Positions 53,001 through 59,888 of a DNA stretch of 64,000 nucleotides are shown in pieces. Source of the DNA: an uncultured Alistipes sp. (lineage in GTDB: Bacteria; Bacteroidota; Bacteroidia; Bacteroidales; Rikenellaceae); contig CALUJN010000048.1 in NCBI GenBank assembly GCA_944320985.1, forward strand, positions 35,293-99,292. Direction: 5' to 3'. The notes beneath the pieces are model-generated. The model ran no database searches and was not told where the DNA came from. It saw only the letters and a list, made by a program, of their open reading frames with translations. The translations under genes and the position numbers were made by a program. The stretch's first letter is position 1, and each line of letters starts with the position of its first letter.

Positions 53001-54551
53001 TTACTGTTTCGGTTTCAGAACAATGTACGGAACGATCATCTCCTCCATGGAGATTCCTCCGTGCTGGAACGTATTGCGATAGTAACGGATGTGCCGGTTT
53101 GCGTCGTTGTTGTAGACCAGGAAGTCCGAGTTGTAGGCGAAGATGTAGCTCGACGTGAGGTTGCTCGACGGCAGCTGGATGTCCTCCGGACGCAGCACCT
53201 CGTAGACCTCACGGGAGTTGTAGGCCAGGTTGCGGCCCGTCTTGTAGCGGAGGTTCGACGAGGTTTCGCGGTCGCCGGTCACCTTCACGGGGTTGTCCAC
53301 GCGGATCGTTCCGTGGTCCGAGGTGATGACCACCGTGTGCCCGCGTTCCGACAGCAGCCGCAGGATGGTGTAAAGATCCGAGTGCTCGAACCACGAACGG
53401 GTCAGAGAGCGGAAGGCCGCTTCGTCCTCGGTAAGCTCCCGGATGATATCCGTTTCGGTCCGGGCGTGGGAGAGGATGTCCAGAAAGTTGTAGACGATCA
53501 CCGAGAAGTCGGCATCGTAGACCTTCTGGATGTTGTCCACGAGCTTGCGTCCCTGTTCGGGGCGCACGAGCTTGTCGAAGGAGAACTTCCACGTCTTGCC
53601 GTTCTGGCTCATCAGCCGCCGCAGGAACTCCTCCTCGTACTGGTTCTTGCCGCCCTCTTCGTTGTCGTTGAGCCATTTGTTGGGCATCAGCTTGTCGATG
53701 GACAGCGGCATGAGCCCCGCAAAGATCGCGTTGCGGGCGTATTGCGTGGCGGTGGGCAGGATGGCGCAGTAGAAATCGTCCTGCACGACGTCGTAGTACC
53801 CTCGGAGCATCGAGGAGATGCTTCGCCATTGATCGTAGCGGAAATTGTCGATCAGCAGCAGCGTCGTCTTCGGATTCTCATCCACAACGGGGAAGATCTT
53901 CGTGCGCATGAGCGTGTGCGACATCACCGGGGTGTCGTCCGACCGGCGGTTGATCCAGTTGTAGTAGTTGCGTCGCACGAACTTGCAGAACTCCTGGTTG
54001 GCCTCGGTCTTCTGGTAAGTCAGCACCTCTTTGATGCTTTCGTCGGTCGATTCGCCGAGCTCGATCTCCCAGGCCGTGAGCTTGCGGTAGAGCGAACACC
54101 AGTCCGCGAAGTTCTCGGCCATCTGCAACGAAGCGGAGATACGTCCGAACTCCGAGCGGTAGTCGGCCGTGGTCTGTTCGGTGACGAGCTGTTGCTGGTG
54201 TACGTTCTTCTTGATGGAGAGCAGCACCTGGTTCGGATTGACGGGCTTGATCAGGTAGTCGGCGATCTTCGAGCCGATGGCCTTGTCCATGATGTTCTCC
54301 TCCTCGCTCTTCGTGACCATGATGACCGGGGTGGTGGGGCGCACCTCCTTGATTTGGGGGAGGGTTTCGAGCCCCGTCATGCCGGGCATCATCTCGTCGA
54401 GGATGATCAGGTCGTAGGCCCCCTCCGTCGCCATGTCAATGGCGTCGTAGCCGTTGTTGCAGGTATCCACTTCGTATCCTTTCTGTTTGAGGAAGAGGAC
54501 GTGGGGTTTGAGCAGTTCGATTTCGTCGTCGACCCAGAGTATTTTGACCAT
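53001..54551 (-). CDS. porX: PorX-type response regulator with PglZ phosphatase-like domain
   Basis: This is a 516-residue orthologue of the type IX secretion regulator PorX. The receiver domain (1-120) has Asp8-Asp9 and phospho-acceptor Asp52 in LIILDEMMPGMTG, with Lys in IKPVNP. A helical linker follows, then a PglZ/alkaline-phosphatase-superfamily domain (about 210-516) with LLIDNFRYDQW, ATQYARNAIFAG and VVITSDHGTIRV, which carry its metal ligands. PorX is phosphorylated by PorY and, through a sigma factor, controls T9SS genes and gingipain secretion in Porphyromonas. No por structural gene lies in the window. tsaE follows after six bases. Confidence 0.93.
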   Translation of the reverse strand: MVKILWVDDEIELLKPHVLFLKQKGYEVDTCNNGYDAIDMATEGAYDLIILDEMMPGMTGLETLPQIKEVRPTTPVIMVTKSEEENIMDKAIGSKIADYLIKPVNPNQVLLSIKKNVHQQQLVTEQTTADYRSEFGRISASLQMAENFADWCSLYRKLTAWEIELGESTDESIKEVLTYQKTEANQEFCKFVRRNYYNWINRRSDDTPVMSHTLMRTKIFPVVDENPKTTLLLIDNFRYDQWRSISSMLRGYYDVVQDDFYCAILPTATQYARNAIFAGLMPLSIDKLMPNKWLNDNEEGGKNQYEEEFLRRLMSQNGKTWKFSFDKLVRPEQGRKLVDNIQKVYDADFSVIVYNFLDILSHARTETDIIRELTEDEAAFRSLTRSWFEHSDLYTILRLLSERGHTVVITSDHGTIRVDNPVKVTGDRETSSNLRYKTGRNLAYNSREVYEVLRPEDIQLPSSNLTSSYIFAYNSDFLVYNNDANRHIRYYRNTFQHGGISMEEMIVPYIVLKPKQ

Positions 54552-54570
54552 GCCTGTCGCTTTTGGATTA

Positions 54571-54600
54571 CAAAAATAGTGATTTTACCATCAAACGCAA
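54571..54600 (-). promoter_or_regulatory. Promoter of porX-tsaE
   Basis: On the minus strand a -33 TTG (54598-54600, within a TTTTTGCG) and a -7 TATTTTTG (54571-54578) are separated by 19 bases. They lie 19 bases ahead of the porX start. Confidence 0.7.
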
Positions 54601-54676
54601 AAATCCTGCGCTTTATTGGGTCATCGGGGAGATTCCGGCCAATTTCGGAGTTTTTGTGACAAATTCGACAGAATCA

Positions 54677-54708
54677 TTTGGTGTGTGACATAATTGTTCG
54701 TATATTTG
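54677..54708 (+). promoter_or_regulatory. Promoter of the arsR organoarsenical operon
   Basis: A -33 TTTG at 54677-54680 and a -7 TATATTTG at 54701-54708 are separated by 20 bases, ideal for Bacteroidetes. Confidence 0.82.
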
Positions 54709-54718
54709 CGAACAATTA
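54691..54718. promoter_or_regulatory. ArsR operator: perfect inverted repeat around the -7 element
   Basis: Arms of ten bases (taattgttcg at 54691 and cgaacaatta at 54709) are exact reverse complements. The eight bases between them are exactly the -7 element TATATTTG. A dimeric ArsR bound here would block RNA polymerase directly. Confidence 0.82.
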
Positions 54719-54728
54719 CAATCTCCCG

Positions 54729-55136
54729 ATGGCAGAACGGAGCAGTTATACGGATCGTGAGGCACGCCTGGCGCGCTATGCCAAGGCGCTGGGGCATCCG
54801 GCGCGGGTGGCCATCCTGCGGTATCTTTCCGAGCAGGAGAGCTGCTTTTTCGGCGACATCCATGAGGTGCTTCCCATTTCGAAGGCGACCGTCTCGCAAC
54901 ACCTCAAGGAGTTGAAGGAGGCCGGTTTGATTCAGGGGGAGATTCTGCCTCCGAAGGTGCGTTACTGCATCAATCGGGAGAACTGGGTGGAGGCCCGGGC
55001 CCTTTTCGGAGGGTTCTTCCGGGATTGTGCTGCCGGGCGCTCTATGAGACGGTGCAACGGGTCGTTGCGGAGTCGGGGCTCGAGGCCACGGTCGTCAAGG
55101 AGGAGGATCTCGGACGGATCATCTCCTATGGCGTGA
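54729..55136 (+). CDS. ArsR-family transcriptional repressor with an aberrant, frame-shifted tail
   Basis: This 135-residue protein is read from the ATG at 54729, 11 bases after the operator. Residues 1-100 are a normal ArsR/SmtB winged helix: [19 protein letters not shown], a recognition helix [19 protein letters not shown], and Cys39 and Cys80 as possible arsenic or metal ligands. After the FFRDC end (about residue 100) the last 35 residues ([10 protein letters not shown]..., Arg/Ser-rich) are the following thioredoxin gene read in the wrong frame. This suggests a deletion that removed the arsR stop codon. The DNA-binding core is intact, so repression is probably kept. Confidence 0.85.
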   Translation: MAERSSYTDREARLARYAKALGHPARVAILRYLSEQESCFFGDIHEVLPISKATVSQHLKELKEAGLIQGEILPPKVRYCINRENWVEARALFGGFFRDCAAGRSMRRCNGSLRSRGSRPRSSRRRISDGSSPMA

Positions 55137-55228
55137 TGTCGCTTCCGGCGCTGGTGGTCGACGGACGGGTGGTCTCGGCCGGACGGCGTCTGACGCCCTC
55201 CGAGGTCAAACAACTCATAGCCCGTTAG
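55025..55228 (+). pseudogene. Small TM0996-type (ArsE-like) thioredoxin, 5' end missing
   Basis: From 55028 on the frame encodes about 66 residues matching the small redox-active disulfide family: [16 protein letters not shown], a [20 protein letters not shown] segment with the cis-proline, and a C-terminal SEVKQLIAR helix. The normal start, first beta-strand and first cysteine of CxxC (about 10-12 residues) are missing. The sequence runs directly out of the arsR coding region. A TTG at 55025 could in principle begin a 67-residue product, MCCRALYE..., with two adjacent cysteines. It overlaps the arsR tail in another frame and ends three bases before the arsF-like gene. It may be non-functional. 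Confidence 0.7.
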
Positions 55229-55231
55229 GCC

Positions 55232-55723
55232 ATGATCCGCGGAATGCTGATTCTTGTGATGTTCGGCCTGGTGGGCTGCGGGCATCCGACCTCCCAATCC
55301 CCGAGGGACGTGACGGCCTCCGGTGCGGAGAGTGTCCATTCGACGGAGATGGCGGGAGACATGACGCAGCCGGCGGTCGGGGATTGTCGGCCGGACACCT
55401 CGTCCGGGCGGGTGGAGGTGCTCTCGTTTCATACCCGTCGGCGCTGCCCGACCTGTCGGGCCATCGAGCAGTTGACGCGGGAGGTGGTTTCCAAAACGTT
55501 TGCCCGGCAGGTTGCCGACAGCCTGTTGGTGCTGCGCGTGGTGGAGATCGATGCCGAACCGGAGTTGTCCGAACGTTATCGGGTGGCGTGGTCGTCGCTG
55601 CTGCTGCAGGGGCGCGATACGGTGGTCAACCTCACGCGCCGGGCCTTCGATACGGCCCGCAAACGCCCCGAGGAGTTCCGTGCGACCCTCAGACATGAAA
55701 TCGAAAACCTGCTCGCACGATAG
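55232..55723 (+). CDS. ArsF-family thioredoxin-fold lipoprotein (nitroaryl-arsenical reduction subunit)
   Basis: This 163-residue lipoprotein has lipobox LVGC (Cys16). A ~40-residue low-complexity linker precedes a thioredoxin-like domain (about 60-163) with the redox motif RRCPTCRAIEQL (Cys72, Cys75) and a VVEIDAEPELSERYRV segment. It matches the ArsF family, named from arsEFG operons said to reduce and export nitrophenyl arsenicals; the reaction here is inferred from family and context. The next gene, an ArsG-like permease, begins three bases later, so the two are surely co-expressed. Confidence 0.82.
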   Translation: MIRGMLILVMFGLVGCGHPTSQSPRDVTASGAESVHSTEMAGDMTQPAVGDCRPDTSSGRVEVLSFHTRRRCPTCRAIEQLTREVVSKTFARQVADSLLVLRVVEIDAEPELSERYRVAWSSLLLQGRDTVVNLTRRAFDTARKRPEEFRATLRHEIENLLAR

Positions 55724-55726
55724 CCG

Positions 55727-56434
55727 ATGGAAACCTTGCAACAAATTCTCGACGGGTCGACCATGCCCGTCGTGACGGCCTTTGTGCTGGGGCTGCTGAC
55801 GGCTGTCAGCCCCTGTCCGCTGGCCACGAATATGGCGGCTGTCGGCTACCTGGCCCGCCAGCTGGAGGATCGCCGGGCGGTACTTCGCAACGGATTGCTC
55901 TATGCGCTCGGCCGACTGACGGCCTATACGCTGTTGGGGGCGTTGTTGATCGTCCTGTTGCGGAGCGGCAGAAGCCTCTTTGCCGTCGAACGGCTCTTCG
56001 GACTGTGGGGTGAAAGAGTGCTGGGGCCGGCTCTGGTTCTGGTGGGGGTCTATCTGCTCTTCGGGGAGCGGCTCTCTCTTCCGGGCTTCGGTTTCTCCGG
56101 CCACGGAGAGCGTCTTGGCAATCGTGGGGCATGGGGTGCCCTGCTGCTGGGTATGCTCTTCGCGCTGACCTTCTGTCCGACGAACGCACTCTTCTACTTC
56201 GGAGTCTTGATACCTCTCGCTGCGACCCACACGGGCGGCTATCTGTTGCCGGCGGTCTTTGCCCTGGCAACGGCATTGCCCGTAGGTGTCGTAGCCTGGC
56301 TGCTGGCCTTCGGAACGGCCCGGGTGGGCGCCTTCTACAACCGGGTGCAGGTATTCCAACGCTGGATGACACGGCTTGTCGGCGCTCTTTTCCTCCTGCT
56401 TGGCATTTATTACATAGCGCTTCTTTTCTGCTGA
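55727..56434 (+). CDS. ArsG-family permease (DsbD/CcdA-like membrane protein)
   Basis: This is a 235-residue inner-membrane protein with six or seven helices. Two cysteines sit at the start of helices in the DsbD/CcdA manner: Cys30 in TAVSPCPLATN and Cys150 in ALTFCPTN. These would pass electrons across the membrane to a periplasmic thioredoxin-fold partner, here the CPTC protein encoded just upstream. The ArsG family is described as an exporter of aromatic amino-arsenicals. Whether this protein moves electrons, arsenicals or both is not decided by sequence. A permease gene follows after 22 bases. Confidence 0.84.
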   Translation: METLQQILDGSTMPVVTAFVLGLLTAVSPCPLATNMAAVGYLARQLEDRRAVLRNGLLYALGRLTAYTLLGALLIVLLRSGRSLFAVERLFGLWGERVLGPALVLVGVYLLFGERLSLPGFGFSGHGERLGNRGAWGALLLGMLFALTFCPTNALFYFGVLIPLAATHTGGYLLPAVFALATALPVGVVAWLLAFGTARVGAFYNRVQVFQRWMTRLVGALFLLLGIYYIALLFC

Positions 56435-56456
56435 ATATCCACATCCCATATTACGT

Positions 56457-57425
56457 ATGATCCAACGTTTTGCCGACTGGCTCGTTTACGGGCTTTTCTG
56501 CCTCGATCCGGCCTCGCACCTGGGCCGCGCCGTCAACTTCTTCTTTTACGACAGCATCAAGATTTTGCTCCTGCTGTTCCTGATCAGTGTCGTGATGGGC
56601 ATTGTCAACGCCTATTTTCCCGTCGAACGGCTCCGTCATTATTTGGTCACGCGCCGCCTGTACGGATTCCAGTATTTTTTTGCAGCCCTGTTCGGCGCCG
56701 TGACACCCTTCTGCTCCTGTTCGTCGATACCGCTCTTTATCGGATTCGTTCAGGGCGGGATCCCGCTGAGTGTGACCCTCTCCTTTCTGATCACCTCCCC
56801 GCTGGTGAACGAAGTGGCCGTTGCGATGTTTCTCGGCGCCTTCGGCGTGCGGGCCACGGCCATTTATGTTGTCAGCGGGTTGTTCCTCGGTACACTCGGG
56901 GGATTCCTGCTCGGGCGTCTGTCGCTGGAGCGTTATCTTTCGCCGTGGGTTAGGGAGTTGCAGGGGAGTGCGGACCGGCGGACGGAGGCCTGGAATGACG
57001 TCCGGCTTCCGTTCGTGAAACGCTTGCCGGAGATTCTCCGGCAGGCCTGGCGGATCGTTCGCGGGGTGGTGCTCTACGTCCTGATCGGTATCGGGATCGG
57101 AGCCGCCATGCATGGATTTGTCCCCGAGAACTTTTTCGAACGCTTCATGGGTGCCGAAAACTGGTATGCCGTGCCGCTTGCCGTGATCTGTGCCGTCCCG
57201 ATGTATGCCAATGCTGCGGGGATCGTTCCCGTGGTACAGGTTTTCGTCGCAAAGGGCATACCGCTCGGTACGGCCATCGCCTTCATGATGGGGGTCGTCG
57301 GATTGTCGCTGCCCGAGGCCACGATGCTCAAGAAGGTGATGACGTGGCCTTTGATCGGAATCTTCTTCGGTGTGATGACGCTGTTTTTCATCATCTCGGG
57401 GTATCTGTTCAACATGTTGCTGTAA
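56457..57425 (+). CDS. Permease of the ArsP/DUF318 family
   Basis: This 322-residue inner-membrane protein has about eight helices in two halves joined by a charged loop (about 165-195). The hallmark TPFCSCSSIPLFIGF (Cys86, Cys88) is in the first half, with SFLITSPLVNEVA after it. The second half has the matching PMYANAAGIVPVVQVF segment. ArsP-type permeases export trivalent methyl- and aryl-arsenicals; other members move copper or zinc. Its place as the last gene of the ArsR-controlled operon favours arsenicals. Confidence 0.87.
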   Translation: MIQRFADWLVYGLFCLDPASHLGRAVNFFFYDSIKILLLLFLISVVMGIVNAYFPVERLRHYLVTRRLYGFQYFFAALFGAVTPFCSCSSIPLFIGFVQGGIPLSVTLSFLITSPLVNEVAVAMFLGAFGVRATAIYVVSGLFLGTLGGFLLGRLSLERYLSPWVRELQGSADRRTEAWNDVRLPFVKRLPEILRQAWRIVRGVVLYVLIGIGIGAAMHGFVPENFFERFMGAENWYAVPLAVICAVPMYANAAGIVPVVQVFVAKGIPLGTAIAFMMGVVGLSLPEATMLKKVMTWPLIGIFFGVMTLFFIISGYLFNMLL

Positions 57426-57588
57426 ATCATCGGTTTGTCTTGTTTCGGAGGGCGGGCTCTAAACTCCGTACGTTCCGCGAGTTTCGTCTCCCGGCGGGTT
57501 TGGCCCGGGATTTGCTTTCTTCGGGTTATCGTGCTGGCTGCGTGAGCCGTACGGCATTGAGAAAAAATTGAAAAAAAATGTCCGTTTG

Positions 57589-57619
57589 TTGGCGGAAATT
57601 CAAATAAAGCGTATATTTG
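57589..57619 (+). promoter_or_regulatory. Promoter of the HU gene
   Basis: A -33 TTG at 57589-57591 and a -7 TATATTTG at 57612-57619 are separated by 20 bases. A 49-base leader follows before the ATG. Confidence 0.82.
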
Positions 57620-57667
57620 CACTCCGAATCGTTCGGACGAACTAATTTTTAATACAATATAATAGAT

Positions 57668-57940
57668 ATGACAAAGGCTGATATCGTAAGCGAAATCGCT
57701 AAGAGCACCGGCGTGGAGAAGGTGCAGGTACAGGCTATCGTCGAAGCTTTCATGGAGAGCATCAAGACGTCGCTCACCCAGGGGAACAATGTGTATCTTC
57801 GCGGCTTCGGAAGTTTCATCGTGAAGAAGCGTGCCAAGAAGGTTGCCCGCAATATCTCGAAGAATACGACGATCACCATTCCCGAACATAACATCCCCGC
57901 TTTCAAGCCCGCCAAGAGCTTCGCAGCGAAGGTGAAATAA
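57668..57940 (+). CDS. HU-family DNA-binding protein
   Basis: This 90-residue histone-like protein bends and compacts DNA as a dimer. It has the full HU/IHF layout: the N-terminal helices MTKADIVSEIAKSTG and VQAIVEAFMESIKTSL, the GNNVYLRGFGSFIVKKR signature and the beta-arm with the tip NIPAFKP. The promoter is strong and the start is clear. A 29-codon basic protein gene follows after 33 bases and probably shares the message. Confidence 0.97.
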   Translation: MTKADIVSEIAKSTGVEKVQVQAIVEAFMESIKTSLTQGNNVYLRGFGSFIVKKRAKKVARNISKNTTITIPEHNIPAFKPAKSFAAKVK

Positions 57941-57973
57941 CGATAAATCAAGAACCTCTAAAATTTAACCACT

Positions 57974-58063
57974 ATGCCAAACGGAAAGAAGCATAAGCGG
58001 CACAAGATGGCTAACCACAAGCACAAAAAACGTCTGCGCAAGAACCGTCACAAGAAAAAGTAG
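57974..58063 (+). CDS. 29-residue very basic ribosomal-type protein (AURKAIP1/COX24, mS38/bS22-like)
   Basis: This open frame is short (ATG at 57974, TAG at 58061) but convincing. It sits between the HU gene and its terminator, and the product MPNGKKHKRHKMANHKHKKR... is almost all Lys, Arg and His. The KMxxHKxKKRLRKNRHKKK core resembles the conserved end of mitochondrial mS38 (AURKAIP1/COX24, DUF1713) and the tiny mycobacterial small-subunit protein bS22. Near-identical short proteins are common in Bacteroidetes genomes, often unannotated. A role in the small ribosomal subunit is my inference. Confidence 0.8.
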   Translation: MPNGKKHKRHKMANHKHKKRLRKNRHKKK

Positions 58064-58090
58064 GGTAGCACCTTCGTGCTAACGAATAGA

Positions 58091-58126
58091 TAAAGCTAAA
58101 GGGGCCCGCGGGTTCTTTTAGCTTTA
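58091..58126 (+). terminator. Intrinsic terminator after the HU/small basic protein genes
   Basis: A ten-base-pair stem (taaagctaaa / tttagcttta) has a GC-rich inner part and is followed by TTTTT, 28 bases after the TAG. Confidence 0.85.
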
Positions 58127-58328
58127 CCTATTTTTCGGAAATCCATCTTCGGGGGCAGAGAAAACCCCGTTTCTGCGGTTCTCGGACGTTTTCGTCACCG
58201 CAATGTCCGCACCTGCGGGGTGCCGGACTTTTCCATTGGAGTTTGCCGCCACTTCATCCCAAAATGCGGCACCGATTACAAATTTCAGCCCACCCGCATC
58301 CGGATTCCGGCGTGCGGAACAGATATAA

Positions 58329-59885
58329 ATGAACAGAGAGTTAATCGTAAACGTCAACCCTACCGAGATCTCCATTGCCCTGTGCGAGGACAAGGTGCTC
58401 GTCGAGCTCAGCAAGGAGCAGTGCCAGACGGGTTTCGCCGTGGGAGACATTTACCTCGGGAAGGTGCGCAAGATCATGCCGGGCCTGAATGCGGCATTCG
58501 TCAACATAGGACACGAAAAGGATGCGTTCATCCATTATCTCGATCTGGGACCGCAGTTTCCGTCGCTGCAGAAACTCGTCAATTCGCAGCAGCCCGGCAA
58601 ACGCGGCATGCGGGTCGAGACCATGAAACTCGAACCGGCGGTCGAAAAGTCGGGAAAGATTGGCGACTACCTTCAGGTGGGTCAGCAGATCATGGTCCAG
58701 ATTGCCAAGGAGGCGATCTCGACCAAGGGGCCGCGCCTGACATCGGACATCTCGCTGGCCGGGCGCAACGTGGTGCTGGTTCCCTTCACTTCGAAGGTGT
58801 TCCTGTCGCAGAAGATCCGCTCGGCCGAGGAGAAACGGCGGTTGAAACGTATTGCCACGGAGGTTCTGCCGAAGAATTTCGGTGTCATCATCCGTACGGC
58901 GGCCATGGAGGCCAAGGACGAGGATGTTGCACATGATATCCAGACCCAGATCGAGCGTTGGCGCAAGACCTGCGGGGCGATCAAGAAGTGCGCGGCGCAG
59001 GTTCCGGCGCAGCTCATGAGCGAGATGAACCGCGCCAATACGATCATTCGTGATTCGCTGAACGGCTCCTTCTCGCAGATCGCCGTCAACGACGAGGCGA
59101 TGTTCAACGAGATCCGCAACTACATTCGTCAGATCGATCCCGAGAAGGAGAAGATCGTGAAGCTCTATAAGGGCACGGTTCCGATCTTCGACAACTTCGA
59201 CATCTCGAAACAGATCAAGTCGTTGTTTGCCAAGTACGTGTCGCTCAAGCGCGGAGCCTAACTGATCATCGAACACACGGAGGCGATGAACGTCATCGAC
59301 GTCAACTCGGGCAACCGTACCAAGGCGGAGGACAACCAGGAGCAGACAGCCATGGATGTGAACCTCGCGGCCGCGAAGGAGATTGCGCGACAGTTGCGTC
59401 TGCGCGACCTGGGGGGCATCGTCATCATCGACTTCATCGACCTGCACAAGGCGCAGAACAAGCAGCTGCTCTACGACGAGATGGTGAAGCTCATGTCGAC
59501 GGACAAGGCCAAACATACGGTGCTTCCCCTGACGAAGTTCGGTCTGATGCAGATTACGCGCCAGCGTGTGCGTCCTGTTGCCGTGGAGAATGTCTCGGAC
59601 GTCTGCCCGACGTGCAACGGAACGGGTAAGGTCGAACCTACGGTGCTGCTGGACAAGAAGATCGAGAATCAGATTTCGTTCCTCACGGAGGATCGGGGAC
59701 ACCGTTTCATCAAACTGGTCGTCAGCCCCTACGTGGCGTCGTACCTCAAGAAGGGCTTTTGGTCGTTGCGTCGCCGCTGGGAGTGGAAATACAAGGTGCG
59801 GCTGAAGATCGTCGAGGACCAGAGCACCGGCATCATCGATGTCCATTATCACGATCGCAAGGACAACGATCTGATTGAGAATTAA
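58329..59885 (+). pseudogene. rng: Ribonuclease E/G (rng/cafA) interrupted by one in-frame TAA
   Basis: Without the stop this would be a ~518-residue RNase E/G, normal for Bacteroidetes. The frame is the same before and after TAA at 59259-59261. The residues around it read SLKRGA-stop-LIIEHTEAMNVIDVNSGN, where homologues have a Tyr at the stop, so one base change (TAC or TAT to TAA) explains it. The first part (310 residues) holds the S1 RNA-binding domain (about 40-130, GLNAAFVNIGHEKDAFIHY) and the RNase H-like region. The second part, open to 59885 with an ATG at 59286, holds both catalytic aspartates (IDVNSGN, IIDFIDLHK) and the zinc-link CPTCNGTG. Neither half should be active alone. It may be a real nonsense mutation or a sequence error. 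Confidence 0.88.
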
Positions 59886-59888
59886 CCC

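Noticed and set aside
54729-55228. Programmed frameshift joining ArsR and the thioredoxin
   Set aside because: No slippery run or stem is seen at the junction, and the thioredoxin's own start and first strand are missing, which a frameshift would not explain.
57426-57588. tRNA or small RNA gene between the ArsP-type permease and HU
   Set aside because: No cloverleaf or T-loop motif was found and no terminator follows; the stretch shows nothing recognisable before the HU promoter.
59259-59261. Recoded stop (selenocysteine or pyrrolysine) in the RNase E/G gene
   Set aside because: The codon is TAA, not TGA or TAG, and the family has tyrosine there.
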